Assembly: GCA_031422295.1 (NCBI GenBank)
Contig: JANOQM010000027.1
Span: 1 to 64,000 of the forward strand
Source of the DNA: JANOMH01 sp031422295
GTDB taxonomy: Bacteria > Pseudomonadota > Alphaproteobacteria > Rhodobacterales > Rhodobacteraceae
Direction of reading: 5' to 3'
DNA: 64,000 nt
This document shows positions 42,045 through 50,631 of the stretch, one piece after another (position 1 is the first letter of the stretch; the number at the start of each line of letters is the position of its first letter). The translations under genes and the position numbers were made by a program. The notes beneath the pieces are model-generated. The model saw only the letters and a list, made by a program, of their open reading frames with translations. It searched no databases and was not told the origin of the DNA.

Positions 42045-43268
42045 GCCGACTGTCGCCAAACCGCGCGTCACGCTGCCTGTGGGGGGCAAAAGCGGGATCA
42101 GGCAGGCCTGCACGGCATGGTAGATGTCAGGTTTACCGGTGAAAACCCGGTTCACCGGGGCGAGGTCCGGGTCCAGTTCCGGATGCCACGCCCCGCCCTG
42201 ACGGTCGATCAGATGGGTGGCGGTAAAGCTCCAGATACGGGCATACCATTCCTCGAACGCCTGCCCCCCGCCAGAGGCGCGCAGCACGGCGGCGGCGGCG
42301 ATCCCCTCGCAACAGGGCCACCAATAGCGGTCGGGCTGGGCAGGTTTGTCAGCCCAATCAAGAGTATAGTAAAAGCCACCCTTGGCGTTATCCCAGCCAA
42401 TGGCGCAGGTATGTAGGAACAATGCCTCGGCCGCCTCGCGCAACCAAGGCAGTCTGCGGCCCCCGAGTTCGTGCAGTTGCACCAACAGACGGCTCCATTC
42501 CAGCGCGTGGCCGGGCGTGGTGCCAAAGGGGCGGAACATCGGGTCGCCCGCATAGTCACGGTCCACCGACCAATCGGCATTGAAATGCTCGGCCACGCGC
42601 CAGCCCATCGCACGGGCATGGCGGTTGATGATCAGATCGGCAATGCGCTCGGCCATGGTCAGATACATTGCGTCGCCCGTCGCCTCGAACGCAGCCATCA
42701 GCGCCTCGGTCAGATGCATGTTCGAGTTCTGGCCGCGATAGGAGCCAAGTGGCTGCCAGTCGGGGGCATATTCCTCGGCCGTGGCCCCGGCCTGATCATC
42801 CCAGAAACGGGTCAGCAGGACGTCTGTAATATCGGCCAGCAGGCGGTCAGCATCAGGGTGACCGGCGACTTTGGCAGATGACGCCGCTAGCAGCACGAAG
42901 GCATGGCCATACGCCTGTTTGGTCGAATTGGGTGTGCCTGCATCATCGACGCCCCAGAAATACCCACCATGTTTCACGTCTCGATGACCCTGCCAGATAT
43001 ACCGCATTCCGTGGTCGATCATCCGATCAGCACCCGGCAAGCCAAGTTGTTGCGCCATAACAAAGCAATGGACCATCCGGCACGTCTCGTGGATTTGCCG
43101 AAGCGCGCCGTTCGGACCGACGGCGAGTGGTATGCTGTTGTTTCCCAAGGGGAAGAATCCGCCCTTGGGATTGATTGAGTTGAACTGAAAGAAATCAAAC
43201 AAATGGCGCGCCTGATCCAGCAGCCAAAGTCGATGTGCAGGAAGCGCGGCTAAATCAGGGAGGGTCAT
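42033..43268 (-). CDS. YihS-like AGE-family aldose-ketose isomerase
   Basis: A 411-residue (alpha/alpha)6-barrel of the N-acylglucosamine 2-epimerase superfamily. It follows the E. coli YihS pattern (sulfoquinovose/mannose isomerase): STKQAYGHAFVLLAAS, YRGQNSNMHLTEALM, VAEHFNADWSVDRDY and FGTTPGHALEWSRLLVQLH carry the active-site His and Arg residues. It would convert an aldose into the ketose acted on by the kinases and aldolases of the island. The ATG at 43268 matches the family start. Convergent with the right operon, so it has its own promoter and perhaps the same regulator. Confidence 0.85.
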   Translation of the reverse strand: MTLPDLAALPAHRLWLLDQARHLFDFFQFNSINPKGGFFPLGNNSIPLAVGPNGALRQIHETCRMVHCFVMAQQLGLPGADRMIDHGMRYIWQGHRDVKHGGYFWGVDDAGTPNSTKQAYGHAFVLLAASSAKVAGHPDADRLLADITDVLLTRFWDDQAGATAEEYAPDWQPLGSYRGQNSNMHLTEALMAAFEATGDAMYLTMAERIADLIINRHARAMGWRVAEHFNADWSVDRDYAGDPMFRPFGTTPGHALEWSRLLVQLHELGGRRLPWLREAAEALFLHTCAIGWDNAKGGFYYTLDWADKPAQPDRYWWPCCEGIAAAAVLRASGGGQAFEEWYARIWSFTATHLIDRQGGAWHPELDPDLAPVNRVFTGKPDIYHAVQACLIPLLPPTGSVTRGLATVGLSL

Positions 43269-43363
43269 CACTTCATTCCTTGCAAATGTTCCAAAGACAA
43301 AGCCACTTTGATGCCCGATACCGGGCCGCAGGATGCGAAAGTCAGCATAAAATTCGGGATTTA

Positions 43364-43440
43364 TGGCGGACTGGGGAGGATTCGAACCCCCGACCCCTTG
43401 ATTCGTAGTCAAGTGCTCTATCCAACTGAGCTACCAATCC
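43364..43440 (-). tRNA. tRNA-Arg (anticodon ACG), CCA encoded
   Basis: The minus strand folds as a cloverleaf: acceptor GGATTGG/CCAGTCC, D-arm GCTC-GAGC, anticodon stem CTTGA/TCAAG with loop CTACGAA (anticodon ACG), T-arm GGGGG-TTCGAAT-CCTCC, discriminator G and encoded CCA. Reads CGN arginine codons (A34 normally becomes inosine). Confidence 0.95.
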
Positions 43441-43494
43441 GCGTGAGGCGCGATGTAGCCTTGGGGGCGGGTCAATGCAAGACCGAAATCGACG

Positions 43495-44946
43495 CTATTC
43501 AGCGGCAGCGGCCTCGGGCGCGTTCAGGCGGCGGAGGATTTCAGCAGTCGGGTCCGCAAGGTCGGGTGCGATGTCCGATTTTGGCAGCCAGATCAGAAAT
43601 TCAGTCCCCGATTTGTCAGACCTGATCAAATCGACCCTGCCGCCGTGGCCGCGCAGCAGTTCTGCTGAAATCGTCAGCCCCAGCCCAGAACCGCCTTTGG
43701 TCACGCCACCCTGAAACGCCTTAAACAGATATTCGCGGGCCTTGGGTGGCAGGCCAGGGCCAGTGTCAGTCACGTGAATAAGCCATGCGTCGTCATCTTC
43801 GGCGGCAATCAACCCAATCTCGCCGGGTTTACCGCTGGCCATGATCGCCTGCCGGGCGTTGCGTACTAGGTTCAAGATCACCCGGTATAGTTGCTCGCCA
43901 TCGGCGCGGACGGTTAGTCCAGCTGGAATATCCTCGGCAAAAGACAGGTCATGATCCCCCGCAGCCAATCTCTCGCCATCAATCACATCGCCCACAATCC
44001 CGGCTAGCAGCACCCGCGACAGGGTGGGCGGCGGTTCCTCGGCCCTGCCAAAAGCAAGAGTGGATTCGCAGAGGTTGACGGCGCGGGCGATGGATCCCAC
44101 CAGTTTCGGGGCCATACGCCGGACCAGCGGGTCCTCGGACATTTCGATCCGGTCCACGAACAGCTGCGCCGTGGTCAGAATATTGCGCAAATCATGGCTG
44201 ACTTTGGCCACCGCCCCGCCCAGTTGCGCAAGCCGCTCGCGTTGCTTCAACGCCCCGGTCAGTTGCATCTGCAGCGATAATAACGCCTCTTCGGCCTCGC
44301 GCAATTCGGTGATGCTAGCCTGTGGGACGATAATCTGGCGGGCATCTTCGGGCGCTGCGGCATAGCTCAGCATGTGTCCCACCACCCCCTTGATCGGTTT
44401 GACCAGCAGGACGCGCACGGCAAAGAACAACAAGGCTGCCGTAAATATAGAAATCACCGCCGACAATAGTAGAATATTCAGCCCGTATTCGATCATCGCG
44501 GCCCGCAATGGCCCGGATTCCATCGTCACTTCGATCAGCAGCCCCGCATCCCGGACTGGGTTTCCGATCACCCGGATAATCCGGTTTTCCGTGTCAAACA
44601 GCGGCATCATCGCATCGCGGATCAGGCTGGTGGCCGTGCCATCGCGCAAATCAAAGGTGGCAAAAATCGGTTCGGGGATTGGTGAGGACAGCGCCAACTC
44701 GCGCACTTCGTCGCGCCGTAGCACGACGTTGAACACACCCGCATTGGTAAGCAATTCCTGTTCCAGTGCCGGGTCCAGCATATCGTCGGCCAGCACTGCC
44801 AGCGATGCGATCTGCGCCCGTTCCAGCCGCAACAACAGGTAATCCTCGCGGAACCGCGCGATGGATGGCACAAAGATCAACACCTCGGCCAGCATGACAA
44901 AGACCGTAGTCAGGATCAGAAATCGCCCAGAGAGCGAATTTAGCAT
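43495..44946 (-). CDS. Sensor histidine kinase (orphan)
   Basis: A 483-residue membrane kinase. There are two membrane helices (FLILTTVFVMLAEVLIFV near residue 20 and ILLLSAVISIFTAALLFFAV near 165) enclosing a periplasmic sensor domain. A HAMP-like linker follows, then the H-box VAKVSHDLRNILTTAQ, N-box LVRNARQAI, G1 DTGPGLPPKAREYLFKAF and G2 GGSGLGLTIS. No response regulator lies nearby. The ATG at 44946 is favoured because GGGA sits 9 bases upstream. Signal and target unknown. Confidence 0.9.
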   Translation of the reverse strand: MLNSLSGRFLILTTVFVMLAEVLIFVPSIARFREDYLLLRLERAQIASLAVLADDMLDPALEQELLTNAGVFNVVLRRDEVRELALSSPIPEPIFATFDLRDGTATSLIRDAMMPLFDTENRIIRVIGNPVRDAGLLIEVTMESGPLRAAMIEYGLNILLLSAVISIFTAALLFFAVRVLLVKPIKGVVGHMLSYAAAPEDARQIIVPQASITELREAEEALLSLQMQLTGALKQRERLAQLGGAVAKVSHDLRNILTTAQLFVDRIEMSEDPLVRRMAPKLVGSIARAVNLCESTLAFGRAEEPPPTLSRVLLAGIVGDVIDGERLAAGDHDLSFAEDIPAGLTVRADGEQLYRVILNLVRNARQAIMASGKPGEIGLIAAEDDDAWLIHVTDTGPGLPPKAREYLFKAFQGGVTKGGSGLGLTISAELLRGHGGRVDLIRSDKSGTEFLIWLPKSDIAPDLADPTAEILRRLNAPEAAAAE

Positions 44947-44986
44947 CGTCACGTCCCTTTGGGCACATTGGCCCGATTTGCAGACA

Positions 44987-46360
44987 TCAGGGCAGGAACC
45001 GCTGCACCAGACCTACAATCCGCTTTATCACAGCACTGTCAAACAACCTTGGGCTAAAATAGGCACCTGCTGCGCGTTTGTTAACCTCGCCACGCGTCGG
45101 ATAGGGCAAAACCGTGTTGGCGATTGCGGTCATTTTCAGTCGGTTGGCGATGGCCATGGCCCACAGCCCAATCAGTTCGCCCGCGTCATCGGCCAGAATG
45201 GACGCGCCCACAGGCCGGCCCCTCACCACCATGACCTTGATCCACCCCTGTGTCTGGCCAGATGTAATCGCCCGGTCGTTATGGGCCATATCGGAGCGGA
45301 CCACGACCAACCCGGCGCCGTACCGCGACTTTGCCTGTGCTTCGGTCAATCCGACCTGCGCCAGTTCAGGCATCGTATAGGTGGCCCATGGAATGTGGTC
45401 GGTACGCTGTTTTGATGGCAGCCCAAACAGCATCGACCGGATAATGACCCCAGCATGATAGCCTGCCACATGGGTAAACTGCGACCCACCCGCCGCGTCG
45501 CCAATGGCATAAACCCGTTTATTGGTCACTGAACGTAAATCGCGGCCGACCCGGACCCCCTTTTGGTCAAAAGCCACACCGGCGGTTTCCAGGTTTAGGC
45601 CCACGACATTAACCTTGCGCCCAACGGCCATCAGCAGATGACTGCCCCGGAAATCGCCTTTGGTGGTGTGGACCGTGATATCGCCATCAATCCCGCTGAT
45701 CCGTTCGGCTTTGGCGTCCTCGACAATCTCCACCCCTTCGGTACGCAAACTTTGCAAAAGCATCGCGGCAAGTTCCGGGTCATCCTTGCCCATTGCCTTG
45801 GCGGCCTCAACCACCGTCACCTTGCAGCCCAACCGCAAATGGGCCTGCGCCATTTCCATGCCAATTGGTCCGCCGCCGATGATCAACAGGTGCCGAGGCC
45901 GGTCGCGCAATTCGAATATTGTCTCGTTGGTCTGGACTGCAACGTCGTCCAGCCCGGGGATGCCTGGGATCAGCGGGCCGGATCCTGTGGCGATAACAAA
46001 CCGGCGGGCGGTGATTACGGTATCCCCCGCCTGCACCGCCGTTTTCGAGATGAATTTTGCCTGCGCCCGGATGACGCGCACTCCCAGCCCTTCAAACCGC
46101 TCCTGACTATCGACGGGCGCAATCGTTTCGATGACCCGTTGGACGTGGTCCTTAGCCGCGGCAAAATCGGGATTTGGGACCATTTTGCCGGCGGCCAAAA
46201 GTGCTTTGGACGGCACACAGCCGTAATTCAGGCAATCGCCGCCCATCTTATGGCCCTCGATCAGGACAACTTTTGCGCCCATCTGCACGGCCCCGGCGGC
46301 CACCGACAGCCCGCCGGACCCGGCCCCGATAATACAAATGTCGGTCTTGATCTGGTCCAT
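44987..46360 (-). CDS. FAD-dependent pyridine nucleotide-disulfide oxidoreductase
   Basis: A 457-residue flavoprotein of the lipoamide dehydrogenase/mercuric reductase class. The FAD-binding DICIIGAGSGGLSVAAGAVQ, the redox-active disulfide GGDCLNYGCVPSK, the NAD-binding LLIIGGGPIGMEMAQAH and the second FAD motif RVYAIGDAAG are intact. The C-terminal dimerisation domain lacks the His-Pro-Thr pair of true lipoamide dehydrogenase and the paired cysteines of MerA, so the substrate is unknown. It overlaps the upstream membrane-protein gene by one base (TAATG); this pair is a recurrent arrangement. Confidence 0.87.
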   Translation of the reverse strand: MDQIKTDICIIGAGSGGLSVAAGAVQMGAKVVLIEGHKMGGDCLNYGCVPSKALLAAGKMVPNPDFAAAKDHVQRVIETIAPVDSQERFEGLGVRVIRAQAKFISKTAVQAGDTVITARRFVIATGSGPLIPGIPGLDDVAVQTNETIFELRDRPRHLLIIGGGPIGMEMAQAHLRLGCKVTVVEAAKAMGKDDPELAAMLLQSLRTEGVEIVEDAKAERISGIDGDITVHTTKGDFRGSHLLMAVGRKVNVVGLNLETAGVAFDQKGVRVGRDLRSVTNKRVYAIGDAAGGSQFTHVAGYHAGVIIRSMLFGLPSKQRTDHIPWATYTMPELAQVGLTEAQAKSRYGAGLVVVRSDMAHNDRAITSGQTQGWIKVMVVRGRPVGASILADDAGELIGLWAMAIANRLKMTAIANTVLPYPTRGEVNKRAAGAYFSPRLFDSAVIKRIVGLVQRFLP

Positions 46361-47091
46361 TACAGCACCGGTTTCCTACGGATAAGTTTGATCAGGATCG
46401 GCAATGCCGCCAACAGGCACAAGCCCAGCAAAGGCAAAAATATCTGCGGCTCAAAAATCAATCCAAGATTTGGAACTTCGCCCCGCGCAAACACCTCGCC
46501 GAGGCCCGCCCCAACCGAAGTCAGGACCAGCCCGCCCGGGATGATCCCGAAAAACGTCGAGATTACAAAGCGTGACAGGGGCACGCCGACCAGACCGGGG
46601 ATGAGATTGGCCATAAAGAACGGGATCGCCGGGACAAGCCGGAGCAAAAACAGCATAGACCATTGATTGGCATCAATCCCGTCCTTGATCCGTCTTACCA
46701 CCCCGTCAGCGGCACCCAGCCGGGACGCGAGCCTTGCCCCAAACCCCCAACGGGCGGCCAAAAAAATCACGCTGGCCCCGATGGTTGCGGCGGTCACATT
46801 AATCAGCACACCCGGGAAAGTTGCGAACAGAAAGCCGCCGGTCAGGGTGGCAATCGTGGCCCCGGGCAGCGAGAAGCCGACGATCAGAATATAGACTGCC
46901 ATAAACCCGGCCACGCTCAGTAAATAATGACTGTCGCGAAACCTCAGCAGGTCCTCGCGATTGTCGCGCAACGCCTCAAAACTGATCACATCGCGCAGGA
47001 AAACTACGCCCAGCACCGCCACAAGGCCAATAACCAGCAGCGGCACGAACCGAACAAGTGGGTTGGTGGGTGTTCTGGTCATTTCGGTCAT
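46360..47091 (-). CDS. TVP38/TMEM64-family membrane protein
   Basis: A 243-residue inner-membrane protein with about five helices and the VTT/SNARE-associated core FSLPGATIATLTGGFLFAT and LLRLVPAIPFFMANLIPG, the re-entrant-loop signature of this family. Function is unsettled, with lipid scrambling or ion transport proposed. The ATG at 47091 has AGGA upstream; an earlier in-frame ATG at 47106 has none. Its stop overlaps the start of the disulfide reductase, pointing to a joint function. Confidence 0.85.
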   Translation of the reverse strand: MTEMTRTPTNPLVRFVPLLVIGLVAVLGVVFLRDVISFEALRDNREDLLRFRDSHYLLSVAGFMAVYILIVGFSLPGATIATLTGGFLFATFPGVLINVTAATIGASVIFLAARWGFGARLASRLGAADGVVRRIKDGIDANQWSMLFLLRLVPAIPFFMANLIPGLVGVPLSRFVISTFFGIIPGGLVLTSVGAGLGEVFARGEVPNLGLIFEPQIFLPLLGLCLLAALPILIKLIRRKPVL

Positions 47092-47266
47092 CTTACTGTC
47101 CTGCATTGGAATTGTCTTAGGTTAGATGATGGGTCACCGGCATTTGGCATAGCACAATCACGGCTGTTTGACCAAAGCCGATGGTATATTGCAGTTTCAG
47201 CCGCTTTCCTGCTGTTGATCGCAAAGACTGCGTGTGAATTGTTGCAGAATTCCGGCCCCGGACGCG

Positions 47267-47295
47267 TTGACACGGGCCCAGGTGCGCTCTACAGG
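47267..47295 (+). promoter_or_regulatory. Candidate promoter of rpmH-rnpA-yidD
   Basis: A perfect TTGACA -35 (47267-47272), 17 bases and TACAGG (47290-47295). The gene start is 72 bases downstream. Confidence 0.5.
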
Positions 47296-47366
47296 ACGGG
47301 CTTCGAATGATGTCGGGCCTCGAATCCTGTAATCTGGGTTTGGTCCAAAGAACGGAGATACGCGCG

Positions 47367-47501
47367 ATGAAACGCACATTTCAACCTTCAAACCGGGTCC
47401 GCAAGGCGCGTCACGGCTTTCGTGCGCGGATGGCCACCAAGAATGGCCGCAAGATTTTGAACGCCCGCCGGGCGCGTGGTCGCAAGGTTCTAAGCGCTTA
47501 A
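47367..47501 (+). CDS. rpmH: 50S ribosomal protein L34
   Basis: A 44-residue highly basic protein, MKRTFQPSNRVRKARHGFRA and on to a serine-alanine end, matching L34 throughout. ACGGAG precedes the ATG at 47367. First gene of the conserved rpmH-rnpA-yidD run. Confidence 0.97.
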   Translation: MKRTFQPSNRVRKARHGFRARMATKNGRKILNARRARGRKVLSA

Positions 47502-47521
47502 TCCTTTTCAAGGGGTTTCGT

Positions 47522-47929
47522 ATGACACCGCCGATGGAACCGCAGGCAGGCAACACAGCGCCTGAGGCGGCTGCAGCGGCGGTTTTATCTTGTTATACTG
47601 TGCTGAACAAACGCGCTGATTTTGTGCGGGCCTCAAGCGGCGTGCGTCACGGCACCCCCGGCTTTCACCTCCAAGCCCGCGCGTCAGTAGGTGTATCGGC
47701 CATCCGGGTCGGATTTACCTGTTCTAAGAAAGTTGGCAATGCCGTCGCCCGCAACCGCGCCAAACGCCGCCTGCGCGAAGTGGCCCGGTTGGTGTTACCA
47801 AGCCACGGCAGGCACGGTTGGGATTATGTGCTGGTTGGGCGTGCTGGCGTGACCGCCAGCCATGATTTTGCCCGGATGCAGACCGATCTGATCGACGCCG
47901 TCGCCCGTGTTCACCGGGCCGGATCATGA
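47522..47929 (+). CDS. rnpA: Ribonuclease P protein component
   Basis: A 135-residue basic protein that assists the RNase P RNA in tRNA 5'-end maturation. VGFTCSKKVGNAVARNRAKR (the RNR signature) and RLREVARLVLP are clear. The N-terminal extension of about 25 residues is longer than in enterics. Its stop overlaps the yidD start (ATGA). Confidence 0.95.
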   Translation: MTPPMEPQAGNTAPEAAAAAVLSCYTVLNKRADFVRASSGVRHGTPGFHLQARASVGVSAIRVGFTCSKKVGNAVARNRAKRRLREVARLVLPSHGRHGWDYVLVGRAGVTASHDFARMQTDLIDAVARVHRAGS

Positions 47930-48147
47930 CCCCGCTGGCCATTGTCATTTCATTGCCTGTCCGCGCCTATCGGCTGCTTTTGTCGCCTTGGGTCGGGCAT
48001 GGCTGCCGGTATCAGCCGACCTGTTCTGCCTATGCCCTCGAGGCTTTGCACCGCCATGGCGGCATCAAAGGTGGATGGCTGACCATTCGCCGTATCGGGC
48101 GGTGCCATCCATGGGGTGGGTCCGGCGTTGATAATGTGCCAGACTAG
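47926..48147 (+). CDS. yidD: Membrane protein insertion efficiency factor YidD
   Basis: A 73-residue protein with an amphipathic start (LAIVISLPVRAYRLLLSPW) and the family core CRYQPTCSAYALEALHRHG, ending in RIGRCHPWGGSG. It assists YidC and the Sec machinery at the membrane. Coupled to rnpA. yidC itself lies 2.5 kb downstream, separated by two inserted genes. Confidence 0.95.
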   Translation: MTPLAIVISLPVRAYRLLLSPWVGHGCRYQPTCSAYALEALHRHGGIKGGWLTIRRIGRCHPWGGSGVDNVPD

Positions 48148-48150
48148 GCC

Positions 48151-48690
48151 CTAGTCCAGTTTTTCAAAACTGATGCTGACATCACCGATATCAATCCCGG
48201 ACCGGCGCATATAGGCTCTGTTAAACAATCGGTTATCCGCCGTCAGCCACATCCAGTCATTGAAGGTGACGCGCAGGCTTTCAACTGTGCCATCGGCACT
48301 GGGCACCGGCAAATCAATTTCGTATTGCCAGTTGAAACGGTCGCCATCTTCGATCCCGACCGCCTCGCCAATTACCCCCGGTGCGGTGCCGCGCCATGTA
48401 TCCTCGCCAGTTTTGACGAGGGTCCAGACACGCTGTTCGGTCGATCCGTCCTCGTAGACAAAATCCTCGGTCAGTAGCAGCCGCTCACCGTTCCAATCGC
48501 CGGTGATCTGCACCTCGAACCGGCGGCGGACCGTGCCGAAAATATCCTGAAACTGGCCGTAGGCGACCAGATTGCCGTCAAAGAACTCTTCCAGATTCAG
48601 CTTGCGGGTGCTGAGCGCGGGGTCCTCGAAGGCAGGTTTACCGGTGCAGGCGGCAAGCAGGGCAAAGGCGGTAAGGGCCAAGAAACGCAT
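48151..48690 (-). CDS. DUF3833-type lipoprotein
   Basis: A 179-residue protein. The signal peptide ends in a lipobox LAAC (FLALTAFALLAACTGKPA). The mature part (LEEFFDGNLVAYGQFQDIFG, then FEVQITGDWNGERLLLTEDF, and the end MRRSGIDIGDVSISFEKLD) is typical of DUF3833, an uncharacterised envelope lipoprotein domain. AAGGAG lies six bases before the ATG at 48690. Convergent with yidD, with a 3-base gap. Confidence 0.8.
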   Translation of the reverse strand: MRFLALTAFALLAACTGKPAFEDPALSTRKLNLEEFFDGNLVAYGQFQDIFGTVRRRFEVQITGDWNGERLLLTEDFVYEDGSTEQRVWTLVKTGEDTWRGTAPGVIGEAVGIEDGDRFNWQYEIDLPVPSADGTVESLRVTFNDWMWLTADNRLFNRAYMRRSGIDIGDVSISFEKLD

Positions 48691-48939
48691 CATTTTCTCC
48701 TTTTCTGGTAATACGTGAACCACGCAACTCCGGATGCCAATGCGTAAACTGGGCTTAGGTCGGCAGGGACTATCGGGGCCCCGCGCAATCTGGCCCCCCG
48801 GATTAGCGAAAATTCAAACGAAAATCTGCGGCGGCGTTAACGTCCCTCTTAGTAAGATTACCCTAGCGTGTACTAACAATTGTGTGCGGGTGATGTGGTC
48901 CCGCGCGAATAGTCTGCCGATGCGAAGGAAACCTGCTCG

Positions 48940-50481
48940 ATGTTTGCCACCTCCGCTCAGGGATTAGCGTCCCGATTTTTTCGCCTGATACAGGCAGTCC
49001 GGCGGCCGTATTTTCTGGTACTGATGCCGGTGCTGGTTCTGTCGGCAATGGCTCTTGGCGGGCAATCGGCGATGATATTTGTGGCCCTGACATTTCCGGT
49101 TATGCTGGCTTTTGCCTTGCCGCCAAGTAGCGGCACGCAATTTGGCATCACAGATCCATTGACCGGGCTGGCGCAACGCAGCGGCGCCGTGGCAGCCCTT
49201 GATCATGCCTTGCGGATCTCAACACGCATGGGCCGGGCAACCGGGGCTATGATGATCGAAATTGATCGCTTTAAGCTGTTAGAGGAACGCCATGACCGCG
49301 CTGCGGTTGAACGTATCCTACGGGTCACGGCGGACCGGTTGCAGGATAGTCTGCGTGACAATGATCTGGCAGCCCGGCTTGACGGGCCAACATTCGCGGT
49401 AGCCCTTGGTGCCGTCCGCAGGCTTGATCTTGAGGCGGCAATTCAACTGGCGGGCCGCATTCAGCGGTCACTTTCTGAGCCGATTTCGGTCGACACGACC
49501 AATGTCTACATCACCGTTTCCATTGGTTTCAGCCTTGCCGCACGGCTGGAGAAGCCCACCGGCGAAACTGTTCTTCAGGCCGCGACCTCCGCAATGATCG
49601 AGGCACAGCGCAGCGGCCCATCCGCTATTCGCAGCTATTCCGATGCGATGCGGGTTCGGATAGCTTCCCGCAATAGCCTGTCCGACGAGGTCGCGGGGGC
49701 GCTTGAACGCGGCGAGATCATGGCGTTTTTCCAACCGCAGATTTCGACCAAAACCGGCGTCATTACCGGTTTTGAAACGCTGGCGCGCTGGCACCACCCA
49801 GACCGTGGCCTGATTCCGCCGATCGAGTTTCTGCCCGCTTTGGTGCAGGCCGGGCTGATGGGGCGCTTGGGCGAGATCATGATCTATGACGCCCTGACGG
49901 CGCTGAAGCGCTGGGATGAGGCCGGGTACGAAATCCCCCGGGTAGGTGTCAATTTTTCCAACGAGGAATTATGTGATCCGCGCCTTGTGGACCGGATCGG
50001 CTGGGAACTGGACCGCTTTGATCTGACCCCAGACCGACTGGTCGTTGAAGTGCTGGAAACCGTGGTCGCCAGTCATTCCGAAGACGTCATTATCCGTAAT
50101 CTGTCGGGTCTGGCGCGCTTGGGGTGCTGCCTTGATCTGGATGACTTTGGAACTGGTCACGCGTCGATCACCAATATCCGGCGCTTTTCGATCGAGCGGA
50201 TCAAGATTGACCGCAGTTTTGTGACCAAGATTGACGCCGATCCGGAACAGCAGAAAATGGTCTCGGCGATCCTGACTATGGCCGACCGGCTGGGGCTGGA
50301 TACGCTGGCCGAAGGGGTCGAAACGGCAGGCGAACAGGCCATGCTGGCGCGGCTCGGTTGCGGCCATTTACAGGGCTTTGGCATTGCACGCCCCATGCCA
50401 ATGCAGGAAACCGACGGCTGGATCAGGGCCTATCGCAGCAGGCTGGATGCCCCGATTGCGATAACCCGCAAAGCGATTTAA
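48940..50481 (+). CDS. GGDEF-EAL protein, degenerate cyclase and intact phosphodiesterase
   Basis: A 513-residue cyclic-di-GMP protein. Two membrane helices lie near the N-terminus (FLVLMPVLVLSAMALGG and MIFVALTFPVMLAFAL). The GGDEF domain starts DPLTGLAQRSGAVAALDHAL but has LDGPTF in place of the GGDEF motif, so it cannot be an active cyclase. The EAL domain keeps GFETLARWHHP, NFSNEEL, LDDFGTGHASITNIRRF and TLAEGVET, so phosphodiesterase activity is expected. It stands between yidD and yidC and breaks the usual gene order. Confidence 0.9.
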   Translation: MFATSAQGLASRFFRLIQAVRRPYFLVLMPVLVLSAMALGGQSAMIFVALTFPVMLAFALPPSSGTQFGITDPLTGLAQRSGAVAALDHALRISTRMGRATGAMMIEIDRFKLLEERHDRAAVERILRVTADRLQDSLRDNDLAARLDGPTFAVALGAVRRLDLEAAIQLAGRIQRSLSEPISVDTTNVYITVSIGFSLAARLEKPTGETVLQAATSAMIEAQRSGPSAIRSYSDAMRVRIASRNSLSDEVAGALERGEIMAFFQPQISTKTGVITGFETLARWHHPDRGLIPPIEFLPALVQAGLMGRLGEIMIYDALTALKRWDEAGYEIPRVGVNFSNEELCDPRLVDRIGWELDRFDLTPDRLVVEVLETVVASHSEDVIIRNLSGLARLGCCLDLDDFGTGHASITNIRRFSIERIKIDRSFVTKIDADPEQQKMVSAILTMADRLGLDTLAEGVETAGEQAMLARLGCGHLQGFGIARPMPMQETDGWIRAYRSRLDAPIAITRKAI

Positions 50482-50631
50482 ACGCGGGTCGAACTCGGGT
50501 GTTTGCGTGTGACCGGATCACAAACCGACATTGCTCTCTTGTTGGCCCCTAAATGGCCCTAAAACCGCTTGACCTTTGGGACTTTGGCCTGTTGAACCGC
50601 ACTGAAATTCAGCGATCATACGGGCGGCTTG

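Noticed and set aside
43364..43440. tRNA-Arg as an integration site of the neighbouring sugar island
   Set aside because: No integrase, no duplicated tRNA 3' end and no composition break is seen around it.
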